A model generated the notes under the pieces. It saw nothing but the letters and a program-made list of their open reading frames with translations. It was not told the DNA's origin and ran no database searches. From Paracamarosporium sp. OC-R06-R3 (taxonomy: Eukaryota > Ascomycota > Dothideomycetes > Pleosporales > Didymosphaeriaceae): a DNA stretch of 64,000 nt. The DNA lies in contig JACVRA010000071.1 in NCBI GenBank assembly GCA_019828545.1, positions 62,001-126,000 on the forward strand. The letters are read 5' to 3'. The translations under genes and the position numbers were made by a program. This document shows, piece after piece, positions 44,166-56,200 of the stretch; positions within the stretch are counted from its first letter, which is position 1, and every line of letters starts with the position of its first letter.

Positions 44166-46894
44166 CTACAACTTCCTTCCTCTCCTCCTCGGCAACCCCG
44201 TTGCTACGGCAGATGCCTCGATGGAAGCAGGTATAACCACAGACGGTACCGGGATACCCTTCTTAGGTGTCGCGGCCGCGATGCCCTTCCCCTGGTTCTC
44301 CTTCCCATCTCCCAGAGCTGTGGACGAAAGTTGAGGCAGCTTGACTTTCCTAGGCGTCGCCAGTCTGCTCTTGCGCTCCTTTGTTGTCGAAGGGGCTTTC
44401 GCAGGGTCGATACCCACAGGTGCGATTTCCAGCACGGGGAGTTTCGACTCCGTGGGTGTAGGAACGGAGGCCGTATCTGAACCCGCCACAGGTATCTTCT
44501 TGATTCTGCTGGCCTTGGGCTTTGTCAAGCGCGATTTCTCCTTTAGTTCTTCCTCGTCGGCTAGCATTGCGTCTGGGAGTAGCGATGTCGGGGCGAGCAG
44601 GCCCTTTCCAGGCGTGCCGTTCGAGGAGCCCAGATTCTTGACCTTGCGCACCTTGGGCGTCGAGTTTTTGTCCGTCTTGGGCACCTTCACTCTGGTTGGC
44701 TTCGCCGCTGGGGGAGCCGTGCTCAGCTCGTCGGGCGTCGCGAGGGACTCTGCATCCGCGAGGGCGTTAGCGATAGCCTCAGTGTCTTCTTGGAAGTACG
44801 CTAGCTGGGAGTCCCAGCGGACGTACTTCTTTCCTGGCACTTGAACTACGCTCTCTGTTGAGTCTGGGGTGCTGCTGGCATCGACAGTACGAGCATCGTT
44901 TGAGAGCTTCAGGAGGCGAACGTTGACGGCTACAGCGCCTTGCTTGTTCTTGCGCGTGTTGGACCGAGTGAGCAAGCTTAACTCTTGGGCGTCGGTTTTC
45001 TTAAGGACGACCGGGTCACCGCCATCGCGCTTGACAGCAATCTTTGGCGGGCCTGTTGGAATTGACAACGGCGCGGGGAGGCGTGATTTGCGTGCTCGTG
45101 ATGAGCGTCTTGCAGTACGTTCCGCTTTAAGTTCCTCTCCACCTTCCATTTCCACCTCTGCCTGAGCTTTGCTAGGAGAAGATGGAGTGGTTGACTCCAT
45201 GTTCAGCGTGAGTGTTTGGGACAAGTCCAGCGTCGCCTCGTTGTCGTATTTTGAGGGAGAGTTCGGATCCTTGTCTTCGAGTGCCTTGCGAGGTGATGCA
45301 AGAGCATGGCGTACGACATCTGAGTCACGGCGGTTCTGCAAAGATTCTCGTCGAGAGATGTTCTCGGCTTTGCTAGCTTTGCTGGCTGCTGCTCGAGAGA
45401 GAAAATCTTTCAACAACGCAGTATCATCGTCGAATGCGAATGTCATTGTTGCGTCTTCGGGTCCGCTTGCTGTACGTGGAGGTGGTGAGGGTGACCGCAG
45501 TTTCCGTGGTGTCGGTTCCCGCGACGAAGTCACTGGTCCTAGGGTGAGTCCTGAAGTAATGTCATCCATGGCATCCTCTACCGTTGGCGGGAGCATCGTG
45601 GGTGCCTCATCGTCTACCACAGTCTGGCTTTCAAGAATAGTTTCATCACCATCCGGGATAATCGACTCTTCCGTTTGCATATCTCGCGATATATTCAACT
45701 GCAAGGACGCTTCTGTAAACTCCTCGTCCGCTAAAGTGTCGTGACCATTAAGCTCGAGATCCGCAGACTCATCTTGCGCCTGCAGGGGCGACAGAACTGC
45801 AGCATGTTCGCTCTCTGGAAATTCAACCGTGTTGTCAACTGGCTCTTCGACATCCGAGTCTTCTGGTAGCGTTGGATATTCAACGTCGTGAGCAGCAACA
45901 CTCATAGGTTCACAGTCATCGATCGTCATTCGTTCATCCAAAAAGTCCGTCTCTGCAGTTACATCCTCTTCCGCAATGCTATTTGTAAGTTGCATTGAAG
46001 AGGAGGACTCATCAATACTTCGTTCGATAACTGCTTCAGTAGCGTGATCCTGGTCGACTACAATAGCGGCTTCCGTGTCGGGGCCAGGCATGGAAGGTAA
46101 CTCGGGGTAGCCGAGTTCTGTGGGCAGACTTTCTTCAACAGGAGTCTTCTGGGGGGGCTGGAAGAGACGTGTCATAGTCGCGTCCTGATCTGCATCTTCG
46201 GTGTGGGCAGAAGATACGTTCTCATTCGAAGCCGGCAGCTCGTTTTGGCCCTCCTGGACCGGCGCATCTTCATCTTCCTGAAACAGGAACGTGAACGTTG
46301 CTCTCCGGTCTTCTCCCTCGGGTAGTAACATCATCTCTTGTGGGTATTCAACCGTCATTTCCAGGGAGCTATCGTTGGCAGACTCGGTGATTGTCGTGTC
46401 TTGTTCCTCCTCTTCGTCTTGGAACGACTCATCGCGATCCGCTGCGACTTCCGTCCCTGCGACTTTCTTTCCTGCGTACTTGGTTAGTCCCTCGTTCAGA
46501 CGTACGAGGTGAATTACCTACTTGGTAGCACACTTTTCCGTCGGTCCCAGCGCGTTGCCTTGAAAGCGCGCGCTTTGCCGAAGCGCGACCCTACCGACTT
46601 CTCTATAGCCTTCGGACTCATGCGTTGCAGCCTCTTGACAGGTCTCGCGCGTACATCACCCTCTGGATCTTCCTTTGAAAGTGCGTCGGATGTGCGCGAT
46701 CTGGTGCCATACTTCCGCCAGATTTCCTTCTTCTTCCCGTTCCCAGCAGTTTTGACTTCTTGTTTGCGATCCCAGGCTCGAGGGAGTCTTTGTATGGGTA
46801 GCGACGTGGGGTCGAGGAAAGCGGCGTCGGAGTCGTCCCATGTTTGCTCAAACGTCGGCGCGTCTTTGCGCGGTGAGGCGGCCATTGTGGCCAT
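44166..46894 (-). CDS. 892-residue acidic protein with basic C terminus, unknown function
   Basis: Two exons on the minus strand, 46894-46522 and 46471-44166. The 50-nt intron has GTAGGT, GACTAACC and GCAG and joins in phase (A plus GA gives Arg). The start is the first in-frame ATG. Exon 1 encodes a basic region with many Arg/Lys and WRKYGTRSRTSD. The middle is acidic and disordered and repeats an aromatic motif, (A/D)AT(M/F)T(F/R)(A/L)F: ATFTFLFQ, ATMTRLFQ and ATMTFAFDDD. After that come KDFLSRAAASKASKAE and KKYVRWDSQLAYFQED. The C-terminal ~150 residues are Lys/Pro-rich and end in GLPRRRGRKL, AT-hook-like. This suggests a nuclear or chromatin protein, by composition only. Family not recognised. 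Confidence 0.78.
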
Positions 46895-47216
46895 GTTTTG
46901 GTGGTGTTTTGCTAAAGGGCGTAGCAATGAGAAAAAACCATGCACGAGCAACGCCGGACGAAAAGATAGTATTCACAGCTCGCGGTGCTTGCACTGTCGT
47001 GTGTGCGCGGTCATGGGTTGCGTTGGCAGGCAACGGAGCAACAACAAACACAATGTACCGTCAGTGCGGGCAGGCTAGTAGGGGTCCCTCCTGCACTAGG
47101 CCGCTTTGCACGGAACTTTTGTCGCCAGCCAGCTTCAACACCAAACCCAGCGCCTCGAGAACACCCACGCCTGGTGCTGCCCGTTCCATTGCGACAGTGC
47201 ATCCGTACAATCCACC
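46895..47216. promoter_or_regulatory. Bidirectional promoter, 892-residue gene / mS37
   Basis: 322 bases between two divergent start codons, the shortest shared promoter in the window. No gene; no clear TATA box. Confidence 0.5.
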
Positions 47217-47694
47217 ATGGTTCCGAAACCGCAGAACGCGACTGTCCAGTCGGTCACCCACCGCCCGCTACCGCCGCTCCCCAAGCTCCGCGTGAGACGA
47301 CCGAACAAACCCGAGACAAATCCTTGCCTGGGCATCATGTCTTCTGTTCTGGGTACGTTGGCAATCGAGGATACGTGTCGCAGTCATGAGAGACGGCATT
47401 CGAGGACGTGCAGGACACGGACAGGAGGATAGCAGAGGGATGCGGGACAGTTTTGCTGACTGATGCTAGGATGTTGGGCATCGTCCGGACAAGCTGCTGC
47501 TGCTCAAGGCTGTGCGCAGCTCGAGCAGAAACTACGGCAGTGTATGGATGCACCAGTAAGTCCTTTGATTCCGCGCAGTGGATGGACGCAAGCTAACGGA
47601 CACACAGCGCAATCCCAACCCGAAGAAGAACAACATCAACTACCATCTCTCGCGCATGTATCCGGACATCATCGGTCCTCACAAGCGAAAGTAA
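47217..47694 (+). CDS. mrp10: Mitochondrial small-subunit ribosomal protein mS37 (Mrp10)
   Basis: Three exons, 47217-47352, 47470-47555 and 47608-47694; 102 residues (yeast Mrp10 is 95). Intron 1 is 117 nt (GTACGT donor, CTAG acceptor) and intron 2 is 52 nt (GTAAGT, GCTAAC, CACAG). Splicing builds a twin CX9C motif: Cys37/Cys47, whose cysteines come from different exons, and Cys60/Cys70 (CAQLEQKLRQC). This CHCH fold is oxidised by the Mia40 pathway in mitochondria. The basic N terminus (RPLPPLPKLRVRRPNK) and C terminus (HLSRMYPDIIGPHKRK) match the family. It is a structural protein of the mitochondrial small subunit. Confidence 0.95.
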
Positions 47695-49021
47695 AGAGGG
47701 ACCTGGAATCGATTGCTATCTCTTGAAGACTTGTATATCATATGTATATCGCATAGTGCGACGCAGAAAGCTCGCACGTTCATTGTGCATGCATGGGAGG
47801 AGTCTACAATTCTTTGATTTGGAACGGCGTTTTGGTGGAAATACCTCTGTAGGATGCTCCTGTATAAAGAGTTGACTGTTTGCATATGCTTTGTATTTTT
47901 ATCGATGCGCAACCTATCGACTTCTGGCCCCCATCAGTCATCGGCCGCATAGGTGGTTATCTGGTAAATTGATTGCAATATTATCGATATTGTCGCATGC
48001 ATTGACTCGGCGTCGCTGCATTGCTGATAGCAAGTTTAGCAACTCGTTGAGGTCGTACGGTCGCACTGAAGCATGAGAGCATAAAGGTCGCACGAAGGGA
48101 AGAACCAAGTATGCAAGCCACAACGACCCCATGCTTATTTTCCGTTATGCAAGTCCAAGAATTCCAAGCCAGCTACAACTTCACAGGAACGAACGGCATC
48201 GTATTCTTCACCCATGTGGGGTCAGGCGTCCTGAGCTTTGCGAGGCCCGAATCCGCAGGCCCAGCGTCGACGTCTCCCACGTCCTTCGGCGAAGGATACT
48301 GCATAGAAATGACTGTGCAGAGGAGAGATGCACAGATGGGGCCTTTTGACAGTCCGGTTCCTCTTCACTGGACCGATCGGAGGGATGACGGTTGCGATCC
48401 ACCATGTTCGATGGACCTGCAAAGGGATCCCAACCACTCGATACGTAGCGAGCTATGGGCTATATTTGTGCATCCCAAGAGCCACCCGTGCTCTTGAGTG
48501 GTCAGCGATGCTAAGCCCAATGCGCTCAGCCTGGCCTGGCCTCCAAACACATCATTCCTCCGCCCACCCTCAACCCAGCACCCACGCGCTTCTCACGGCA
48601 GTTCTCTAGCCTAAGCCGGCGGACGAGCGAGCAAGGCAAAAAAGTCCCTTGTCTCATTCGTCCCTCGCTGACCGCACGCAGCGGCGCTTTTCCTTCCCGA
48701 GTAACACGTCGCCATGTAGCTTACCCGCATGACCCTAGACTCACCACCATGCCACAATGGTGCTCATTCGATCGACAGGGCAGCGCGCGGCGCCATGGGC
48801 CACAAGCGACGTCAACCATCGCGGGCTCGAGCACAGTGAGCGGCTCAGCCTTCCTGTGCTTAAGACTGCCGCGCCCACCTTTCCTTCGTGTCGGTTTTCG
48901 CTCTTGTCTCATCCACCGCAGCCTCCCCTACGACCACCTTCCCACCTCCCGCCGTGCACACCATGACAACCTGACTGTGGATGTTTACGACAAACTCGCT
49001 TTCGGATGGAACGTGACATAA
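47695..49021. other. Intergenic region
   Basis: No firm gene. One ATG-started frame at 48111-48497 (128 codons, plus) reads MQATTTPCLFSVMQVQEF at its start. It has no domain, and a second frame overlaps it on the other strand, so I do not call it. 48600-49020 is C-rich and is probably the promoter and leader of the next gene. Confidence 0.5.
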
Positions 49022-50132
49022 ATGTGGAAACACGCCTTATCGTGCGCCGTTTTGGCTCCGGGAGCAGTGGTGAAAGCTTCCATCTTTGCTGCGCCAGCAC
49101 CTACGCTTGTCGCTCCGGCAGTTGATGGCTGGAATCCGGCCCCCACAAAGGCGCCACGCCTCGGTGCGATCGAGCTCTTCAGACGGGACGATGAACCACA
49201 GCACATCTTCGAACAATCGGGGACTTGCGGGTTCTTTGGTGGCATATCAAGTAGGCATTCTGGTCTCTCGAACTCAAGTTACACATGCTAACAAGTCAAC
49301 AGCATCAGCTTACACGTGCCGACAATCCCGCTATGTTTGTGCGACGAATACATATGACGGCAGCCATGGATGCTGTGACCCTTACGAGCCGGCAGAATCA
49401 TGCACACTCTTCACAACTTGCATGCCCAAATCTGCGTTATCAAAAAGTTGCGATAGCGACTGTTCTAAGAATGATTTCATCGCGAAATGTACGGCCAGCG
49501 CCAATCCAGAGTGCTACGAGTTTCAATTTGTCTACACGAATGGCGTCCGCACTACGACTATGAAAGACTACGGGTGCACAGATTCAGCAATTACGACTCA
49601 GATACCTCTGCTTCCCAATGGATACAGTGCTCCCGGTAGTGGCGATTCCTCAACTTCATCCTCATCGATACCGTCCACGAGCTCATCCACTCCGAGCGAA
49701 ACACCCCAACAAGTGACCAAAGGCGATGGCAAACCGAACAACACGCCAGCCATCATCGGCGGCGTCATAGGTGGTCTTGTCATAGTGGGCGCGCTCGTTT
49801 TCGCCATCGTATTCCTTGTCCTTCGCGATCGACGTCGCAAACGCGAGGCGCAACTCAAACAACAACCACAACAACACCAAGACTGGGCGGGTCCACCACC
49901 TACACCAGGAATGTCAGAAGTACACTACAGTTCCGAAGGATTCATTGGATGCAACGTCCTCGGAGAAGAACCGCGGACCGCAATGACGGAAGATCCTCCC
50001 AAGAACTGGAAGGCGTGGAACAAAGTAAATAGAGACAAGAAGGTGCCGCAAGACAGAGTCACAAGCTGCGGTGACGGGATGTACGGCGTTGTAGAGACGG
50101 AGGGGCGGATGGTGCACGAGGCGCCTGGGTAA
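49022..50132 (+). CDS. Cysteine-rich single-pass surface protein, Mid2/Wsc-sensor-like layout
   Basis: Two exons, 49022-49250 and 49303-50132; 352 residues. The 52-nt intron has GTAGGC, GCTAAC and AACAG and keeps phase. Residues ~1-25 form a signal peptide rich in Ala. The ectodomain (~70-170) contains about a dozen cysteines, including CGFFGG, SAYTCRQSRYVCATN and HGCCDPYE. It is followed by a Ser/Thr-rich stalk (~185-215) and a transmembrane helix at ~224-249 (IIGGVIGGLVIVGALVFAIV) with basic stop-transfer RDRRRKRE. The cytoplasmic tail is ~100 residues. This layout resembles cell-wall stress sensors, but the cysteine pattern is not a WSC domain that I can confirm. Exact role unknown. Confidence 0.8.
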
Positions 50133-50617
50133 CGACTTACGATTCTGTCGCTTACATCTTACGGGTTCGGCCAAAAAGCACGGTTTCTTGTTTATGATTT
50201 TTTACTGTTTTATTTTGCAATGAGGAAGCCATGCATATGGGCTGGCGTGCACTCGTTCATAGGTATATACCCCGGTGGGAGCATGTGGAATTATATAGCG
50301 GATACACATAGTTTTATCTTGAGGGATGAACTACAAGGTTACAATGGACCATCTGTCACTACTAATGTGCGCTTGTTACATGCTCGTTTTGTGTATTCGT
50401 TGTGCTCGATCTAACAATACCATATCAGTCAAAACCACGATCACCAACCTAATGCCCATAACTCCACACGATCGAAATCCGACTACAGAACCCTCCCTCT
50501 TTCCTCCCTTCCTTTCTTACCCGCCACGAATTATCATCCAAACCATACCATACCCAGCTCTTTTCCTCCTCCCCTCTTGTTAACAACCTACACTCCTGCA
50601 TGCCCCTTCTACCACAC
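50133..50617. other. Convergent 3' intergenic region
   Basis: Untranslated 3' ends of two converging genes; no gene seen. Confidence 0.6.
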
Positions 50618-51913
50618 CTACTCCACTGCCCTCCTCATAATCTCCAACATCCACCCATACCGCCAACCACGCGGCAACCCCAACTCACTCCCCGGCGCCT
50701 CCCCATCAATAACTTCCCACTCCCAGGCATCCCGCTCGTCAACAGTTATCTCTACGAAGTCTGCCTCTTCATCCTCGTCGTGCGCAGAGTAGCTTGAAGA
50801 GGGTGAAAGGGGGATGTCTTCGAAGATGGGAGAGGGAGATGTTGGTCTAGAAGGAGAATCGTAGAGGTATGTGCTTGAGGTTGGGGTTGAGGGGGGAGGC
50901 GGAGGGGAGTGCGCAGGGTAGGAAGTACGGGGAGTGTGGGGAGGTGTTGGTGGTGGGAATGCAGGGGGGTTTGCGGTGCCGAAGCGAGAATGAGGTAGAT
51001 CGGATGCGGGTGTAGTGGCGGGCGGGAAGGAAGAGGTAGGCGGTGGGATGGGCGTTTGCGAGTCTGCGTCCGGCTTTGTGGCTGCAGGGAAGTGTGCGCT
51101 TCTCAGGGTTGTGCGGCTGGGTTTTGTGCCGTAGGGTGAGTTATCCTGCGGATGGAGGGAGAGTAGGAACTCTTCGTTTGTCATTGTGCGGTAGGATTCG
51201 GGGTTGCTGTGCTTAGGCATGTTCGTGGTCGTTACTTGTGTTTGGTGGTCGGCTGCGCTGGATTCGCATTTTGTCTGGAAGCCGGCGTTCGACATTGTGC
51301 ATGGGAGGTATTTGTTTCGATCGTCGCAGTATTGTCGGGATTGCTTCCTTTTTTCTCTTGCTGCTTGCTTGGCCATGTGGTATGTGAACATGCTCTTGGG
51401 GCGTTGCGTTCTGTCTATGGTGGATGGCGTCGACCTGGATTGTATCGCTGGGAGAGGTGCCTCTGGGGGGCCAGGTGTAATACTCATACTCTTCATACTG
51501 TTTGTGATCTGTTGGAGCTCGGCTGTAGCGTTGCTGTCTACTTGGGGTGTTTGTGCATCTATCGCTGAGGGAGCAGGTGATGGTCGCTTCTTGCCCCTTG
51601 TTCTGTTTTGTCGAATCATGTTAGCGATTTGCTTGTATGTAGCACCATTTCGTTCAAGAGGCTGGTTTGTTCTGCGTGCTTCGATTGTCTGACGTCCGCC
51701 GTGGGTATAGTTTGTCGTACGGAGGGCACCAACGATAGGAGCAGCTGGCTCCGCTTCAGAATGAACAGTAGGAGAAAAACCAGGCGAAGAGTCCGCTGTT
51801 ACTGTAGACTCAAAGGGCCAGGCACCTGGTAAATTTAAGGGAGTGACGCTTGAAGGTGAGGAGTTGCCGTTAGCCCTGCTCGCGGACACGTCTCTGGAAC
51901 GACGGTCTGCCAT
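50618..51913 (-). CDS. 431-residue disordered protein of unknown function
   Basis: Single minus-strand frame with ATG at 51913. Ser/Pro/Thr-rich throughout, with a proline-dense part at ~270-370. A short region at ~85-115 (GATYKQIANMIRQNRTRGKK) looks basic and helical. The C terminus is more ordered and acidic/aromatic: ADFVEITVDERDAWEWEV, then LPRGWRYGWMLEIMRRAVE. No signal peptide, membrane helix or enzyme motif. Frame length and ATG favour a real gene; the family is not recognised. Confidence 0.7.
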   Translation of the reverse strand: MADRRSRDVSASRANGNSSPSSVTPLNLPGAWPFESTVTADSSPGFSPTVHSEAEPAAPIVGALRTTNYTHGGRQTIEARRTNQPLERNGATYKQIANMIRQNRTRGKKRPSPAPSAIDAQTPQVDSNATAELQQITNSMKSMSITPGPPEAPLPAIQSRSTPSTIDRTQRPKSMFTYHMAKQAAREKRKQSRQYCDDRNKYLPCTMSNAGFQTKCESSAADHQTQVTTTNMPKHSNPESYRTMTNEEFLLSLHPQDNSPYGTKPSRTTLRSAHFPAATKPDADSQTPIPPPTSSFPPATTPASDLPHSRFGTANPPAFPPPTPPHTPRTSYPAHSPPPPPSTPTSSTYLYDSPSRPTSPSPIFEDIPLSPSSSYSAHDEDEEADFVEITVDERDAWEWEVIDGEAPGSELGLPRGWRYGWMLEIMRRAVE

Positions 51914-53209
51914 CGTGAATTTGTTGGTTTTTCGTTCTTGTGTGCGAGGGGAGAAGGGTTCAAAGGTGTGTGCATTGTTAAATATGTGTTGAGGCCAGAA
52001 CTATTGGTGCCGACCAAACGACCCAGTCATCAAGATGCGGTTGTTGAGGTCGCACGTGGCTCGCCTCTGTGAGCCGGACAAGCCCAGCTGTCATCGTATT
52101 GGATTTAGTAGCTACGAGATAGGCTCAAGGCTCTCCCTCTAACCAATTGCTAGAAATCGTCTCTTGAACCACCAGCAGAAAATCTCTTTAGTTGATGCAA
52201 TGGAGGCTTGCCTTGCTTAGGCAAACAGCATACCGTGCAAAGCCGCACGATTCGTTGCTCGTAACGTTTGATGCTAGTTGAAAAGAACAGCATCCGCCTA
52301 CGTTGCATATGCGTTGGCGTGGATACTTTGTGTACCATGTCTTCTCCACTCCTTTACCATGTTGAATGTTGATAGGGTGACCACTTGGTCGCCTTCTTCA
52401 GCAGTTGCATGCAGATACGGTTACTCATGTAAAACCGAGGTCAGCCCCGCCTATCTCTTCTGGCAGCACGACGTATGCCGACCTGCCCACTGCCAGATGA
52501 CGGTGTAACTCACACAGATATTATTTGAGTCATCGCGCTCCTTTAATATTCCTGATTGAGGCCAGCTTGGCTATGGCGAGCATCGTTTATTTGGAGAGCT
52601 TGCAGGCTACCTATGGGAGATATAGTGATTTACAAAGACAACACTGAACATAGAACCGAAGCTATGACATCCTTGACGGAATGAAAGTCTGGATGAACAC
52701 TCTGAGGTGGAGACGATCTGAGGCTATTGAGGCCAAATGCTAGCATCACCCTTGGTCGTCCAACGCGGAGTAAACGCCGCACGGGGTTGTACAACTACGC
52801 TTGCAGCGGGGAATTTTTGGATACACTACAGCATATACTCGATGTCGGAAAGCCGAACAAGCCCTAAAGGAGTCACGATTGCACTACCGTCTCAGAAGTG
52901 ATCGAGCATTGAGAGCTGGCGGTGGCTTGGCGGCGTACGCGAAAGCAGATATAGACTAGCACAGTTTGCGTTTAGCGCACCTCGCACCTGTTGTTTTGGA
53001 TCCACATCAACTCACAACAAGTCAGTGCCCTCGCACTTCCCGGTCCTCCACCAACCTCGCCTACACCGCGACACTTGCGCAGAACAACGCCCAGATTCCA
53101 GTGCACGATGCTCAGCTAGTGCTTCCACCTCATTGCTTCTTTATATCCTACCTGTCACGCTACGACACGCACCCTTCCTCGATAGCATACGATCGCAAGC
53201 GAACGCATC
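51914..53209. other. Divergent intergenic region
   Basis: 1.3 kb between the divergent 431-residue gene and INCENP. No gene is supported. A frame at 52278-52508 looks like a signal peptide but begins with TTG, not ATG. The last ~230 bases are C-rich on the plus strand and are probably the INCENP promoter and leader. Confidence 0.55.
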
Positions 53210-56200
53210 ATGGCTGCCGCGCGCAGCAAGGTCGCACCCATTGGGTCCGCACACTGGGTTCTCGATGAGAGGGAGCAGGCCGACGATTTGGTTTCCCAGG
53301 AAGCCGAGGACTTTGGTTTCTCGGTGCGCAATGAGCTCGAGTGGCTTAATGAACACATGGCCGAGATATTCGCGCACAATGGACAGTATGACGCGCCTAT
53401 GCATATATTTGGCGCAGTCACTGACCATTCTTTAGGAACAAGCTAGATGTATTCAAAACACCTGGCAAATTACGCGGGAAAACACCGCGAACCGCGCGCA
53501 AGAAGGCCGTCGAGGCTCGACAGGTACGCGCTTGCTTACATCCAGATCTTAAACGGTAACTAATTCGTCCGTAGCCGCTAGCAAATCTCCTCGATGCCAA
53601 CGCCCAACGTCGTACAAGTCCGGCTGAACAAAGCCTTAAGGGCAACCTGCACAAGAGTCCGATCAAGTCGCGCTTCAACGTCGCCGAGGATGCTGAGAAC
53701 ATTGTACCGGCGCAATCACCAGCGAAATCACCCGCCGCGCCGCTCTTTGCGAACTTGCTCAATAAAGATAAGGAGAATCGAAGCAGCTATGGATATCGTA
53801 GCCAACACGCGTCTCCCGAGCGCCGTCCTGCAACGGGACACTCCACCATCCCCGCCCAGTCCAGCCCCGGAGCTTCAACGCAAAGCACGGCCCCGTCCCA
53901 AAACGACACTGTCTTTTCACCCCCTCAGACACAGTCCACACAGCCTACGCAAGCAACACAGTCGTCTTTCGCGCAGTCTTTCGCACAGTCGACGCAGGCT
54001 TGTGAAGAAGAAAGACGCGATACTGGCGACTCCTTTGTGTCAGCAAAAGAGGCGTTTGGCAGTAAGAAAGCCTCTGATGAAGATCTGCGAGCAAAATACG
54101 ATGATGATGCGATGGAAGTGGATGAGCAACCAGAGGAGGCACGATCTGATGCTCAGGAGACTGCTTCCCGTCACGAGTTCAGTTCAGACCACGATCAGAT
54201 GGCAATCGACGACATCTCGGCATTTCCCGAACCACCAAAGCCCGCCCCAGAGGTGTACAGCAGCTCTGCCGAGTCGCAAGCTGCATTTAATGCTGCGGAT
54301 CAGCGCGCACATTCGCCAGAGCCAAGAGCAATCACAGCGCCGGCTGAAGCACATGCCGAGCCCGAGGACGTGCAGCACGATGATACTGTGCTTCACCACA
54401 ACGTGGAAGACAATATGGAGATTGATGATGATGTTCGATCACCATCCGACGGCTCTAGTCCTGTAAAGGCTCTAGTGAGGAAGAGCAGCCTCACATTTGC
54501 ATCCTTGCCAGCACGCGAGCCGTTGCTGGCAAAGAAGAGCATGGGCAACCGCAATTCTAGAACCAGTCACGTTGACCCGAATAAGGCACGGAGCAGCAAC
54601 TTAGGCCGGTTCACGGGTGGAAAGAGCCTTGGAGGCCCTCAATTACCACCTCCTGAGCCCCAGCAGAGTGCAACTGATGTGGACGAGGAGCCGCCAGAGC
54701 CGCCACGCGAAGAGCTGGAAGCGACCAAGATTCACAACAAAACTTCCTCGCAACGCCTTCTCGAACGCATCAATATGTTGAAACAACAGAATGAAGCACC
54801 TAAGCGGATCAGTCAAAACATTTTGTCTTCACAGATGGGTCAAGCCACGAGCTTTACGTCTTCACAAAACAAGGATGCCGCGCAATCTTCGCAACCTTCG
54901 TATTCAGTTCAGCCAGCAATTCCCTATCCCAGTCTCCCTCCCGCAGAACCGGAGCAGAGTGAAGATGACGACGACTGGATATCGCCCATACGGACTGTGG
55001 CCCCAGCACCGAATCCTGCTCGTCCTCCTTTTGGCAAGAGTTACTCTGTAGACACGCAGCCATCACCCGCCAAATTTGTTTCACCAAAACCGATTTCCGT
55101 TTCTAACCCTGATCTTCCGGCAGTCGTGGAGTCGACCACTCCGGCAGGCTCCCCGACTGGTAAGAAATATACGGATGGCCCTCTCAGCGCTTCCAAGGCT
55201 AAGTTCTATTCAGCTCTTCGTGCCGCCAAAGAGAAAATCATTGGTTCAAGCGCCACTAGCGCACAGGTTAAACTTGATGCACTTGTAGAAAGCCCCGTGC
55301 GCCCAGCACTCCAGGCTGAGCCGTCTAGCGACGATCTGTTCAGCCCCAAGCGTAACGACAAAGCAGGTGCTTCTATCTTCTCACACATGCGCTCACCTTC
55401 CAAGGACTCTGTGAAATCCGGCAAATCAAAGGCACCCACGATGCCAGGGAGCCCTGTGAGAGAGGATGGACGACGCACTCGCAGCTCTTCTGAGCGAGAG
55501 AAGCAAAAGGAAAGGGACCTCAGGGAGAAGCAGCGCGTTGACGACAGACTGAAAGAGATGCGCTCGAAGGAACAACTCAAGGCTGCTGCGCATCATCAGA
55601 AGACCAAGACTACAACAATGAAGACACCGTCAGCGATGTCCTCGCAGCAAAGCATCAGACAGGCTGCAGTCACCGCTACAAAGACACCGGGTTCTATCGC
55701 TCAACAACCGCAGTCTCGTCCAGAGCCAACCCGTGCTAACACAGCTACATCTACTGAGCCTGACTCGGCTGATGAAATGCCACCACCGCCCCCGCCAAAG
55801 AGCTTCCTCCCAACGACTGGACAAAAGCTTAGAGAGCCGCGCAAGATTGAACCGAAAAAGCTTGCTAAGCCCAACAGCAAGGATGCTCTCCCCAAGGCTA
55901 AGCCTCAGAAGATCATGGTTTCACTTCACAACAGTCGGTATGGCCAGGCACCGCCTGCTGCCTCGAAACATGCTGCTCCAGTTCCCGCACCCGCATCCGC
56001 AGCTCCTGCTCCGGTGATGTCAAAATCTGCTCCTTCTACGCAGAGGATGGGCCCGCCTGTCGCCAAGCCTACTCATGCCGCACCGGCCAGACCAGCATCA
56101 GCTCTCTCCGGCAAATCTGGAGCATCCTACAAATCGGCTCCAAAACCAGCACCTCGCGTTGGCAGACCACCAGTGCAGAAACCGACAGAGAAGCCGATCG

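Noticed and set aside
48111..48497. 128-codon ATG-started frame
   Set aside because: No domain, signal peptide or splice partner; the opposite strand is partly open too. Could be real, but unsupported.
52278..52508. Frame that looks like a secreted Cys-rich peptide
   Set aside because: Begins with TTG; the first ATG is after the would-be signal peptide.
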